64,000 nt of DNA from Umbilicaria muhlenbergii (GCA_000611775.1 KK106982.1:4844996-4908995); one strand, 5' to 3'; shown: positions 12,242 to 22,349, counted from the stretch's first letter. Numbers and translations are program-made. The notes: generated by a model not told the origin, from the sequence alone.

Positions 12242-13268
12242 GAAGTGATTAATACAACATTTATCTTGCACTGACTTCACAGAGGCGTGATAAGTAAATT
12301 AATTATAATAATATGAGAAAAGAATTTAATTGCATCATTATTACATAAATTAATAATCTGTCTTTTATGATGTAAATATTATCTTTGAGCATTACCTTGC
12401 TTCTGACATAAGAGAGTGAAGAGGCAGGTGATTAAATATATTAATAAAGAAATGATATGAATTAAACAGTAAATGTTAATAATTATTATATTTATTAACA
12501 TGTGAGTAATACCTAAAGAAATGAGATATGCTAATAAATATTAAAGAAGAATAAATATTAAAAAAGATTAATATGCACAGTTGATAAATTATTCTTTAAC
12601 TTGTGACTTTTAATATTAAAGCTTATGTAATTAAAAGTACTGCTAAACAAGATTTATTGTTGATATTAATTTATAACATTACTTAAATAATGAGGTGAAG
12701 TGCAAATCAAATTATAATAATATAAGCAGAGATAATTTGCGCAAGAAATGTTTATATTTATGTATTTTAATCATGTTTTTAAAAATTTATATTAATATCA
12801 CAGTATCTCACCTCTGCAGTGAATGCATTGAAAGTTATATGTTGATATCACAACATCTCATCTTTATAATGAATGCATCAGAAGCGCTGTGCTGATTTAA
12901 AAATTTAATTATAAATATGAAATTTGCAGCTGATTATGTTCTTCTTTTCATATGCTTTAATATCCCTCTTTTACACCTTATTATTAAAGTTTCAGTTAAA
13001 TAATGCTTTTAAATAATGCTTATGATATTTATTCTTGTTGATAAAGATTTACTTCTTTTTAAACTTCTCTCATTATTTTTAATGTGCATTTTTCATGTTG
13101 TCTTTCATTTAAATAATATTTATAAATAATGTCTGCATTTATTCTTAATGATTGATATTTTATTATCTTCAGATTTTACACATTTTTTTAACATGCTTCT
13201 TCATCTTTAACATATCTTTTCAACTTTAATGCATCTTGTCACTTTCAGTAAACTTGTCATCTTCAATA
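12242..13268. other. AT-rich spacer, no gene seen
   Basis: About 1 kb between elements F and E. The only structure noted is an approximate 50-bp tandem duplication at 12793-12892. Near the right end (about 13180-13273) are loose repeats of a tgtcatcttcaatatact-type unit that continue on the far side of element E (26684 onward). A 66-codon frame at 12695-12895 spans the duplication and looks fortuitous. Confidence 0.6.
12793..12892. repeat. 50-bp imperfect tandem duplication
   Basis: Two adjacent 50-bp units with the pattern atatcacaRYatctcaYctYtRYaRtgaatgcat. They differ mostly by transitions. Function unknown. Confidence 0.6.
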
Positions 13269-13273
13269 TACTT

Positions 13274-13500
13274 TGTCAGGTTTATGCTTGAATGTTAAAT
13301 TAAATTAAATAATCTGAATAATACTGAACTAAATGACTAAACAGGTTAACAGTAATTAAATTAATAAACTTAATGCACACATAAATTTTTAATCTTCATG
13401 CTTTTTCTTTCTTTTGCTTCTTAAATTAGAATTCTTCTCTGTAGTTAAATGTCAATCATTAAAACACATGCATTAATTCATAATTTGCATAATTTGAACA
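13274..13500 (+). repeat. 5' LTR of element E
   Basis: Starts TGTCAGGTTTATGCTTG and ends TTTGAACA. Compared with the 3' LTR, ancestral CpG sites are read as TG in one copy and CA in the other (tttatgc versus tttacat; gaatgtt versus aaacatt), a neat record of CpG deamination on opposite strands. Confidence 0.88.
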
Positions 13501-13599
13501 TTATTTTAATCTCTTCTTTTATTTCTTACTGCAAGGTATCTTGAATGAATTCTGAATCAAATTGAAATTGAATCAGAATTAAAATCAAAACCAGAATTA

Positions 13600-14830
13600 A
13601 AAATCAATTATGATGATCAAAGAAATCAGTAGTGTAATTTACTCATGAATTAAAGAGTCTTTGTTGACTTCTGTAAATGATGAATAATTCACTTTGAATG
13701 AAAACCTGATCAATCAGATTCTGACTACTCTAACTGTAGAGATTTTAATTAATTTTTTATAAAAATATTTCTCTGAAGTAATAACTACTCTCTGATAATT
13801 AATCATCAATCATGAGCAGTCTTTGAATGAAATTGACATCATTATAAAGACTTATGAAGAACTACAAGTGAATTATGAAAAAATAAAAGACAAGAACAAG
13901 AAATTGAAGAAAAAAGTTATTAAATAAATTAATATAATAACATATCTTGAATAAAGAATTATAATCATTTTTATAAACATCCTCTGATTTGATTCTCCTC
14001 AACTTACAGTGAAAAAATTATTTAAATTATTAAAGCTTTTTGATTCACTGATGTTCCTCAGTGATTATTTAAAATATGATGAATAAGTAATGAAGATCAG
14101 AAACTACTTATTAATAATGAATTAATAATACTTCACTGAGCAGATGAAAATAATATATGTGAAAATAAAAGTTGAGAATGACTCTGTTAAATACATAAAA
14201 CCTTAAATGAATTCAGCATTTTAAACAGCTTATTTAAATGTTAATAAACTGTTAAAACATTTAACTCAGATTTATAAAAACTCAGATTAAAAATGTACTG
14301 TCATTAATAAATTTTATAAATTTTATTAAAAATTTAAAGACTTCCTGTTCTTCTGAGTTGATTTTCAATGATATATTACTGAATTAAATGAGTTCTTTGA
14401 TTCATACTGAATAGGAGAACTTTTAAACAAGGTGAACAACATTATTTAATAATAATTAAATATTAATGATGACAGACCTGAAGACCTTTATGAACTCATT
14501 AAACACTGTCAGTGAATCAATCAGACTTTATGATTATTTGATGTAAAGAAGATTATTAAACTGAATTAAACATCTTTCTCTGCAAATTAAACTCATATAA
14601 GGATTAAATGTTTTATTGAGATCTTAAAATCAATTACTTGAACAATCATTGAGTCAGTTTCCTGAACACTAAACTGAACATCACACTCAAACATCATCAA
14701 AGAATAACAGATGAAGAAAGAATGATGTTTTAAATATAATAAACAGAAACACCTCACTTTAAACTGTCTTAACAAGAATAAAAAGAAAGAGACTTCAGCA
14801 TTAAAACATGTATAATGAATCATATTCAAT
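13600..14830 (+). pseudogene. Gag of element E (degenerate)
   Basis: Retrotransposon Gag capsid remnant on the plus strand, preceded by a coiled-coil-like stretch (TYEELQVNYEKIKDKNKKLK). The capsid frame includes TEQMKIIYVKIKVENDSVK and further on AYLNVNKLLKHLTQIYKN, typical of fungal chromovirus Gag. At about 14730-14775 a CCHC zinc-knuckle remnant (KYNKQKHLTLNC) has lost its first two Cys to Tyr or Asn by G-to-A. Many stops. Confidence 0.8.
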
Positions 14831-14879
14831 TCTGATTCTGATTTTAAATTAAACTCAGGAAAAGGCGTTCTTTTATTAA

Positions 14880-15310
14880 AGTTATGATAAAGAATAATGA
14901 TAATTCTTTTATAATATTAATGTTAATGATCAATGAAGACATTCTATTCACTTGAATATCATTTGAAGTAAATTGCAAGCTCATTTTAAATGAAGTTAAG
15001 TTATAAGTCAAAGTTCTACTTGATATTAAATCAACTGAATATGTATTTATTAATGCTAATTTGACAAAGACTCTGATTGAATGATCTGAAATTAAAATAA
15101 TATCATTGTCAAAGCTCTGAACTCTACATGATTTTCAGAAGAAGACAGTGAGATGAGTTATATATATAATTTATTCAATTATGAAGGTTTATGATTATTC
15201 TCAGTGACTCACCCTCATGATGATTGTAAACATGAAATATTTCAACATTATATTAAAACTTTTTTGAATGAATCACATCTGAATTTTAATCAACTCTGCA
15301 AATCAGGTAG
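14880..15310 (+). pseudogene. Aspartic protease region of element E (degenerate)
   Basis: The frame reading LMINEDILFTWISFEVNCKL and then LILNEVKL lies at the position of the retropepsin domain. The expected active-site Asp is not readable because the copy has decayed. Downstream text (LHDFQKKTVR then MKVYDYSQ) fits the C-terminal part of a gypsy protease. The call rests on order as much as on sequence. Confidence 0.5.
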
Positions 15311-15317
15311 TGATTTT

Positions 15318-15500
15318 CTCACTGAATGAATGAGCAAAACTGAATGAATAAACTGAATTAAAAAACTGAATAAATGAATGAACAAAATCAAATGAATGAA
15401 CTGAACTGAAGAACTAAATGAATGAATGAATAAAACTGAATAAATGAACTGAACTGAAGAACTGAACACTGAATGAATGAATAAATTAAATAATTGAACT
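15318..15500 (+). repeat. Degenerate simple repeat in the protease-RT linker of E
   Basis: Tandem tgaatgaa, actgaa and aaaactgaatgaat units for about 180 bp. In the pol frame this gives repeated MN-stop-TEE blocks, consistent with an ancestral Arg/Met/Asn/Glu-rich linker whose CGA codons became TGA. The reverse strand shows a fortuitous 73-codon open frame, which I do not call a gene. Confidence 0.7.
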
Positions 15501-15525
15501 TGAATCATCAAAAACTTATTAAATC

Positions 15526-15846
15526 TTGAAGAAATTTATTACAAAAGCAGATCTTGAATCAGTTTTCACATTGAAAAATAATAACCCCTTACATGCAGTT
15601 AATATTAAGATAATTAACACAGCACTGTTCACATTAAATATGAAGAAAGGTAATGAAATCTTTATTATTTTTATTCAACAAATTAAAAAAGCATTGAACT
15701 TTAAATTAAAATTAAATGAATTAAATATTAAAATGATTTTTCCTTTTGAATATCATGATCTGATTGATGTCTTTTTTAAAAAAGCTGCAAATAAACTCTC
15801 TCTGCATCAACTTTATGATCACAAGATCATCTTAACAGATGAATAA
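15526..15846 (+). pseudogene. RT N-terminal linker of element E (open 106 codons)
   Basis: One of the longest open frames of this element. Its C-terminus (FEYHDLIDVFFKKAANKLSL then YDHKIIL) is the conserved segment just upstream of gypsy RT, where EYHDLADVFSKK-type motifs are found. It ends at TAA 15844, after which RT continues with stops. The apparent ATG is internal to the original polyprotein and is not a real start. Confidence 0.8.
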
Positions 15847-16603
15847 ACTTAAATACACATCTTTTTATAATATATTACATGAAGAACTGATAGCAGTGAA
15901 GAATTACATAAAAGACAACTTACAAAAAAGTTTTATTAGTAACCTCATCAATTCTGTTTATACAAAAGAAAGACAAGTCTTTATAACTGTGCATTAACTA
16001 CTAAAAGCTAAATTTGATTATGAAGAAAGACTGATACTCATTATCTTTAATTAAGGAAACTCTGACTCAGATTTTAAAAGCAAAATACTTCATCAAGATT
16101 AATATACAACAGGCATTTCATTGCATATAAATGAATTCTGAATCTGAAGACCTGATAATTTTTTAAACAACACATGATTTTTACAAATATAAGATCTTGC
16201 CTTTCAGACTCATTAATGAATTAGTCATCTTTCAGTACTTCATTAATGATGTATTATTTAATTTATTAAACACATGTTGTATAATATATTTAAATGATAT
16301 CTTCATTTATTCAGAGTTTTTATCTGAATATTAAACTCATATCTGAACTGTTTTAAAATGACTGAGAAAGACAAACTTATAAACTGAAATTAAGAAGTGT
16401 GAATTTCATAAGACTGAAACTTAATATTTAAAACTGATCATAAAACATCATGACATCTGAGTGAATCTTGAAAAGATCACAGTCATTAAAACTTAAAAGA
16501 TATCAATTAATTTAAAACAGCTGTAAACATTCTTAAATTTTTATAACTTCTATTAATGATTCATAAAGGAATATTTCAAAATCACAAAGTCTTTAATCAG
16601 AAC
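15847..16603 (+). pseudogene. Reverse transcriptase of element E, 5' part (degenerate)
   Basis: Clear chromovirus RT: KYFIKINIQQAFHCI, then NSESEDLIIF, YKYKILPFRLINELVIFQYF, CCIIYLNDIFIYSEF and KKCEFHKTETQYLKLI. The YLDD box reads YLND. TGA sits where Arg is expected after FHCI, and TAA where Trp is expected in the VIKTWK block. It ends at IKEYFKITKSLIRT, where chromovirus A is inserted. The remainder starts at 23505. Confidence 0.9.
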
Positions 16604-16862
16604 TGTAAGACTATAGCGTCTCTTATTAAAAAGAGAAGTATAATTGAGGTGTGTGACAGCATGAGATATAAATATATAAAGATTATATGATTCTAATTAT
16701 ATAAAACTAATAACTAAGGAATGAAGGTGAGATTGAGCAGTGCAGAGTTTTCATGTAACTCATTAACACTGTCAAGCCTTTTCATGTGGCTCACTAATGC
16801 TGTTAAGTCACTTGTAGGGCGCATGCCCTACGTGAGTCTCAGATTGTCATTAACTCATGATA
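16604..16862 (-). repeat. 3' LTR of chromovirus A (left end)
   Basis: 259 bp, TGTAAGACTATAGCG to AACTCATGATA on the plus strand. It carries an internal 31-bp tandem duplication (16748-16778 and 16779-16809) that is absent from the 228-bp LTRs of D, exactly accounting for the length difference. The minus-strand ggggggaggcaat polypurine tract lies immediately to its right. Confidence 0.9.
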
Positions 16863-17041
16863 ATTGCCTCCCCCCTGTGCGGCAGCCCTTCAGCGCAGAA
16901 AGGTGAGTGACTGATAGAAGGCTCAGTTAATAATTGAATCAATAACATGATGTCAGCACTGATTAAGTGAGATGATAATGAAGCAAGCTTATCACATGAC
17001 AGTGAAAACCCTGAGGTGTGAAGAGGCAGCAGTGAAGTCAT
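16850..17041 (-). pseudogene. Conserved 63-codon frame at the 3' end of chromovirus A
   Basis: Minus-strand frame MTSLLPLHTSGFSLSCDKL to the polypurine tract and LTR edge (GEAIIMS). Element D keeps the same-length frame at 34506-34697 with clear similarity (ISHSPFCAEGL in both). No known domain. It could be the C-terminus of a downstream retroelement ORF, or it could be open by chance in the ancestor. It overlaps the region upstream of the putative antisense promoter at 17118. Confidence 0.3.
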
Positions 17042-17117
17042 GACAGCATCAGCATGACAGCACTATGATAGCATAATCAAGGCCTCAGATGATGATATCA
17101 CAATAAGAGCTCTGAAG

Positions 17118-17125
17118 TATAAATA
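17118..17125 (+). promoter_or_regulatory. TATA-like box, antisense to pol of A
   Basis: TATAAATA on the plus strand, in agctctgaagTATAAATActg. The same box sits at 34774-34781 in element D. In both copies an ATG lies exactly 89 bp downstream of the first base. The context resembles the TATA region of the element F LTR. This suggests, but does not prove, a promoter firing opposite to pol. Confidence 0.4.
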
Positions 17126-17206
17126 CTGTCAACTCCTCAGCCTTCTGTTATCAACTTTTGTCAGAGCAGGGACTCATCACTGTAACATCATTAACACACC
17201 CTCAAA

Positions 17207-17400
17207 ATGCATCATTTTCATCATTACAACATCAGTCATTATGCCTGTAAGTCAGAAAAGCTGACTCTGCAGATGCACTTCTAATGTGAATCATCATATA
17301 GCACTCACTCATTGTCAAGTGCTCTGCTGAATTTTATGCATGACTTATTGAACCCTTCTGCCTCTGATGTAGTCATCATTTCACAGATGATATCATGCAG
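17207..17400 (+). pseudogene. Putative first exon of antisense gene in chromovirus A
   Basis: ATG-initiated plus-strand frame beginning MHHFHHYNISHYACKSEKL, conserved in element D from 34863. One TAA interrupts it in both copies (after LQMHF and LHMHF), explicable as a mutated Gln codon. The frame continues through LLNFMHDLLNPSASDVVI to CR at 17400, followed directly by GTATGT, the commonest fungal 5' splice site form. Function unknown. It would be antisense to the retrotransposon polyprotein. Confidence 0.3.
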
Positions 17401-17481
17401 GTATGTGATGTTTATTTAAATGTTAAATGCGCATACTGCGCAAATTTGCATAAAGTTTATCTTTTAATATGTTTAACCTGC

Positions 17482-17860
17482 TCACTTGTTATATTTCACT
17501 GATGATTCAAGGTTCCTGCGTGATTTACTCACAAGGTAAACACCCTCATACACTTGATTAATAAAGTCAACATCAACACTCCTCTGCCTGCTCTCCTGGC
17601 CGCTCTCAAGGCGCGTTAAAAGTGTTATAATAAGAAGATCATGACACACCTTCATGTTATCAGTCATCATCAAAAGCTGTTAAAATTAAAGTCTGCTGTC
17701 AAGGTCAGCCTCCTCCTCCTTAAGCAGCTCAAATGCAGCAACAACACACTTAAAGATATCTTGAATATCATGTAATATTTAATTTAATCCCCTTCTCTTC
17801 ACCCCTGACATGATGATTATGAACAGCTAATGTGCATTTTATTTTAAAAGCATTTGCCTG
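17482..17860 (-). pseudogene. Sense-strand conserved frame downstream of pol in A
   Basis: Minus-strand reading DIQDIFKCVVAAFELLKEEE, then MKVCHDLLIITLLTRLESGQ, then FINQVYEGVYLVSKSRRN is interrupted by only a few stops (63 codons open at 17482-17673). It is matched in D (about 36110-36400). The composition is protein-like and probably helical. No family recognised. It overlaps the plus-strand frame 17518-17985. At most one of them is likely to be the real gene, and I cannot decide which without codon-position statistics. Confidence 0.35.
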
Positions 17861-17985
17861 CCATTGTCAATGATGACAATGATGACAACAACAGAGATTT
17901 CTCTTCTTTTAAGTCAGAGGGGTCAGAGGAAATGAAGAAGAATGATGAAGATGAGAAGAAGAATGATGATGATGAAGATGAGTAA
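17518..17985 (+). pseudogene. Putative second exon of antisense gene in A, acidic C-terminus
   Basis: Plus-strand frame, with only Gln-, Arg- or Trp-type stops, reads VNTLIHLINKVNINTPLPAL, then LKDILNIM, DDYEQLMCILF and KHLPAIVNDDNDDNNRDF, and ends in a Glu/Asp/Lys/Asn tail ending DDDEDE before TAA. Element D keeps the same frame and the same end (36115-36591). An acidic tail closing exactly at a stop in both copies favours coding on this strand. The acceptor site is not clear. No known family. Confidence 0.3.
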
Positions 17986-18290
17986 ATAATGTTTTGTCAG
18001 CATTTTGCTGATCTTGTATGATAATTTCTTTTTCCTTTGACCCTGATCATGTACACTGCTACAGCAGTAATAATATTATGTTTCTCTTGTGTCTTGCTGA
18101 TGATTCATCTTTCCTGATGAACTTGTCACTCTTGACTCTTGTCATAAATCATCTATAAGGTCTCAATAAAACCTGTAAAACCTCTTGAGGAAAATCAGGA
18201 AAGAGTGTTCTTATGACATTAATTAAGTCTTTCTAAATCACTTTCTTTTATGCTCATTTAATTCATTATTAAAGACTGCTCATATTTCCT
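17986..18290. other. 3' untranslated spacer of chromovirus A, no gene seen
   Basis: About 300 bp between the acidic tail of the plus-strand frame and the C-terminal end of pol on the minus strand. AT-rich, with no frame of note. If the antisense gene is real, this is where the two convergent transcripts would end. Confidence 0.4.
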
Positions 18291-18294
18291 GCAC

Positions 18295-18425
18295 ACTTTT
18301 TAAGTCCTTTTTTAACACTCATTGATCATATTCTTCTGATCAACCTTTTCATCTCACTTTGTACAGGATTTCATTCCTGAATTTTCAGCAATTTAAAATC
18401 TCTTCAACTTCATATTCTTCTTCAT
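18295..18425 (-). pseudogene. Chromodomain of chromovirus A pol (degenerate)
   Basis: Minus-strand frame reads DDEEEYEVEEILNC, stop, KFRNEILYKVR, stop, KG, stop, SEEYDQ. This is the YEVEEIL, YKVRWKGW, EYDQW pattern of a chromodomain with each Trp turned into TGA. A chromodomain at the end of integrase defines chromoviruses and is thought to guide integration to methylated-histone heterochromatin. Confidence 0.85.
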
Positions 18426-18829
18426 CATCAATTAACTCTGAAGGTGACAGCAATGATTTAAAGTCATCATCAACTCTGCACTGATATGACTTCAGGTAAG
18501 AGATGTGAAAGACATTATGAATTCAATAAATAAGCAGTAAAGTTAACTTGTAGGCTTGCTTCCCTATTAAGTCTTCAACCTGAAATGATTTAATGAATTT
18601 GTGAAATAATTTCTGACTTAAGCGCTTCTGTCATAAGTTCTTCATGAATAACATTATCAAGTCTCTCACATTATAGGTCTTGAGTTTATGTTTAGCATCA
18701 TAATATTTTGCTTAAAATTTAATTATATTTTCTCATTGTTGTGATAGTGCTTCCTGTATGTCATGAAATCATTTCATTTAATCTTTAACTGCAGGTACTC
18801 CTTCTTTCCTGAAGTCATCCTCAACTTTA

Positions 18830-19570
18830 AATTTTACTTTTGAATGATAAACATACATGACATAAAATGAGCTGCATCTTATTGATGCCTGTGTTTCATT
18901 ATTGTAAGTGAATTTTGTCAAGAGTAAAAGATTCATTCAGTTGTTTTATTCATCTGAGCAATAACAGTGAAGATAATGTTTCAAGATTTGATTCTGTCAT
19001 TCTGTCTGTTCATCTGTTTACGGGTGAAAGGCAGTGCTTAATCAGTGCTTCATTCTTAAATAATAACACATTTCTGATCAGAAAGTGCTTGTGAAAACTG
19101 ATCTCTGATTAAAGACAGCCCCTTTCAATACACTGAATCAGCATATTATTTCCTCATAGAACAAGTCAGCTAACTCTGTTGTCATAATTATTTTCATGAT
19201 TTGAATATACTGAGCCATTTTCATATACTGATTTATAATCATTAAAATCACATCATACATGCAATTCCTGCACTTACTTGATGGCAAGTCAGTGATAAAA
19301 TTCATGATGACTTGTTGTCATGATCCTTCTGACTGAGGCAGCACCTGTAGCTCATCATAGAGATGATGTTTAAGCACTTTCACCCTTTGACAGATGTCAC
19401 ATGACGCAACATAATCTTTAACATCTTGACTCATATCAATTTAATAATATTTGTGATTAATCAATTCAAGAGTTCTTTCTACCCTGAAATGCTCTGTCAA
19501 GACATCATCATGATGATGTTTCAAGATCTCTGCCCTTACAAACTTTTCTTTCAGAATGTATATTTGTTCC
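18830..19570 (-). pseudogene. Integrase of chromovirus A (degenerate)
   Basis: Minus strand: zinc-domain end KDYVASCDICQRVKVLKHH, then YDVILMIINQYMKMAQY where the first catalytic Asp is now Asn, FNQRSVFTSTF at the second, and STAFHP followed by TDEQTE, with the Glu kept, then NQILKHYLHCY. Stops replace expected Trp and Arg codons. The linker LKTYNVRDLIMLF and then VEDLIGKQAYKLTL leads into the chromodomain. Confidence 0.88.
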
Positions 19571-20099
19571 TCATGAAATAAAAGGCCTTCAGAGTCAACT
19601 CTTCAGAAACTTTCAGCTTTAGCCTTGCACTTCACTGATGTACAATCAGTGTTGCGTGTCACTTCTACAAATGAATCATCATTTTGTAAAGTTTGAATCA
19701 AATCTCTTAAAGGTAAACTCAGGCTTTCATCAACTGTTTTGTGAATGACAAGATCTCTTATCATCACATGTGAAATGAGTTGTTTGCAATTAACAGTTTC
19801 AGTGACAGGGTTAAGCTGTTTCACAGTTATGTCACAGTCATCATAAGCAGATGTTTTGTTGTCACTCCTTCAGCATTTTTTCTGAAGTTTAAGATCTTTA
19901 ATCTCAGTCATTCTCTTCACTCCTGCAAGCAACTGCCTCACAATAGAGGCATATCTGAGTGAGAATATGTTCACAAGAGTGATTAACTTTCTCTGAAGCA
20001 TTAAGAGTAATTTCTTCATAATTTCACTCACCTCTTCAACATCCCCGTAGTCTGGTCACCTTGACAGCGCGTCAGCGGGGTTGATCTTTTCAGACTGAT

Positions 20100-20616
20100 G
20101 CAGGATATTGAAATCAAAAGCAGTGAACTTCATTGCTCATCATGCTTACCTATCATTCAATTCCTTCACATTCATAAATCCTCATAAATTGTTATGATTG
20201 ATTAATACCTCTATGATATGACAACTGCCTTTGAGATAGTGATGTCAGTGTTTAAACATTATAATGATGACAAGGAGCTTCTGATCATGAGTTTCATATC
20301 AAATCTCTGAAGGAGACAGTTTTCTCAATTAAAATGCAACTGAATGTCACTGCTTATTATTCAACAGCTGAGACAGGATGTCAGTGAGCTCAATGATTAA
20401 CACATCAGTTTTCACCTGTATCTGTAACTTCAAATCAAAGTGAATCAGGATAGGTGCTGTCATAAAGACTTCACAAAGGTGATTAAACACCTCCTTTGCA
20501 TCACTTGAGAATTTAAAAGACTCAAACTTCTTTTCATCCTTGCTACCTTTCATAAGGTTTGTCAAGGGGGCTGCAACTTGTGAATAATGCTTAATAAAGC
20601 GTCTATAAAAGTTCAC
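20100..20616 (-). pseudogene. RT thumb and RNase H of chromovirus A
   Basis: The open 89-codon frame 20347-20616 begins MNFYRRFIKHYSQVAAPLTN, the classical end of gypsy RT, and continues into RNase H (APILIHFDLKLQIQVKTD, then ILSQLLNNKQ). The RNase H catalytic Asp in TD is kept, while the expected ASD after it is changed. The remainder of RNase H runs left to about 20100 with stops. Confidence 0.85.
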
Positions 20617-20639
20617 AAAGCCTAGGAAGACTTGTACCT

Positions 20640-21230
20640 CCTGGAAAGTCCTTGATACTGATCAGTCCCGTATGATGTTCACTTGTCATGAATTCATGAC
20701 TACGCCTTCAGTTGTGATAATAAACCCTAGGAATTCCACCTTGATAATGAAGAATTCACACTTCTTAGGGTTCACATAAAGTTGAAATCAATGAAGTCAG
20801 TTTAACACTTATTTAACATGCTCTCAGTGTTCCATCAGTGATCCTGAATATATAAGAATGTCATTTAAATAAATAATGCAAAAGACATTCACAAGCCCTG
20901 TCAGCATTCAGTTGATGTAAGCTTGAAACATAATCAGCGCATTTGTCAATCTGAAAGGCATGATCATATACTCAAAGTGACTGTAATGAGTGTGAAACAT
21001 TATTTTTCACTCATCACCTTTCTTGATGCAGATATGATGATAGACGTCCTTTAAATTTAACTTCATAAATAGCTTGACTTCATTAAGCTGATTCAATGTT
21101 TCACTTATAAAAGGTAACAGATGCCTGTTCTTGATGATCATCTTATTCAACTCTTAATAATCAACACATAATCACAGCCCTTCATCTTTCTTTGAAACAA
21201 AAAGGATGAGTGCCCCTGCAGAGCTCATGA
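20640..21230 (-). pseudogene. Reverse transcriptase palm of chromovirus A
   Basis: Minus-strand RT homologous to the better preserved frame in D (39420-39746). Around 20850-20880 the YLDD region reads as the FCIIYLNDILIYS type. The region 21040-21060 gives KLFMKLNLKD, whose catalytic Asp has become Asn. Start of the fingers is near 21200 (VDYELNKMIIKNRHLLP type). Stops and frame wear prevent a continuous translation. Confidence 0.8.
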
Positions 21231-21273
21231 AATGGTGGATTTAATCTTTTGTTAAGATGTCATTCAAGTATTC

Positions 21274-21468
21274 TCATAACACCCTTAATTCAGTATTGAA
21301 GAGGTTATACAAAGGGTCATAAGATGAATCTGTGCTGTTCAGGTTAATTGCATGATCACTGATTTTATGAGATGAAAGGAGGTCAGCATTCTCTGTTGAG
21401 AACATATTCACATAATTAATGTACTTCTCAGGTAAAGCTTGTGTTATTTCAGCACTTTGTATGTGCAC
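21274..21468 (-). pseudogene. Pre-RT linker of chromovirus A (open 64 codons)
   Basis: Reads ALPEKYINYVNMFSTENADL then HKISDHAINL, the conserved LPxEYxxFxDVFS and DHAIxL stretch immediately N-terminal to gypsy RT. The ATG is not a genuine start, since it lies inside the polyprotein. The aligned segment in D at about 39860-40060 is more damaged. Confidence 0.8.
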
Positions 21469-21649
21469 CTTTGATGCAGCGTCATCACTCAGACTGACTC
21501 ATATCATGATGTAAACAGCAGAGTGGTCTTGAATCTCTTTTGTGAATTCATTAAGTGACTGTAACTCAATAAGCTGCTTCTTAATGTTGAAGCGTCACGC
21601 CTTCATTCTGCAGTTGATTCACACATATTCAGTCTTTAATGTGAAAAGT

Positions 21650-22340
21650 TCAAGAATAAGGGGTGATCCTGACTTATTCAATGTGTAGAACACATGTTCA
21701 CATTCATGAGATTATTCTCAACTGTCAGTAAGCTGATAATGCACATAATAAGCACTGAAGCAGTAAGCCTTCTGATCATTCAAGAATTAAGATTGAGGCA
21801 ACAAGCCCTTCATATGAGTCAATTGATGCTTAATAATGAAATGTTGTGAAATCACATTGACTTCAGCTCCCGTGTTCAATAAGGCTTGCATGAGTATAAC
21901 ATCATCATTGTGAAGAACTTGTTCATCAATAATTAAATTAAACTCTGAGGCTACTTTTGTTCAATGCTTCAGCAACACAGAGCCTTCACTGAAGTGTTTT
22001 CATTTTTTGATGCTAAAACAGCTGCAACTGAGGTCTTATTCAAGTCTGAGTTTTTCACAGGTTGTGAATAATCAGAGGAATAATGTTCCTTCTGATTATA
22101 ATTTCAATAAGTCATGTGTGACAAGTCCTTTGTTTCAGGAGCCTTCATTGATTCACTTTCACATTTATTATCTCACTTGCTCTTCATCTTGCCCTCACTG
22201 AGCTTATGATCTTTATTCTCAGCAGGCTTCAATGATGACTTAAATTTATGACTGAAGGTAACTGTCATATTAGGATTTACTTTCAATTTCATGATGCCTC
22301 TTAAATGTAAGTTATTCTTCAGGCATGTGATCAAGATGAC
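21650..22340 (-). pseudogene. Protease and zinc-knuckle region of chromovirus A
   Basis: At 22080-22140 the minus strand reads THMTYWNYNQKEHYSSDYSQ, a CCHC knuckle with its Cys residues changed to Tyr by G-to-A and its Trp kept. Next, PVKNSDLNKTSVAAVLASKN is a spacer. At 21850-21930 the frame around ILMQALLNTGAEVNVI gives a retropepsin-type active site, with Asn-Thr-Gly where Asp-Thr-Gly is expected. Confidence 0.7.
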
Positions 22341-22349
22341 AGTTCTTTT

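Noticed and set aside
15290-15511. 73-codon minus-strand frame rich in Phe, Ser, His and Leu
   Set aside because: It is the reverse complement of the tgaatgaa simple repeat in the pol linker of element E.
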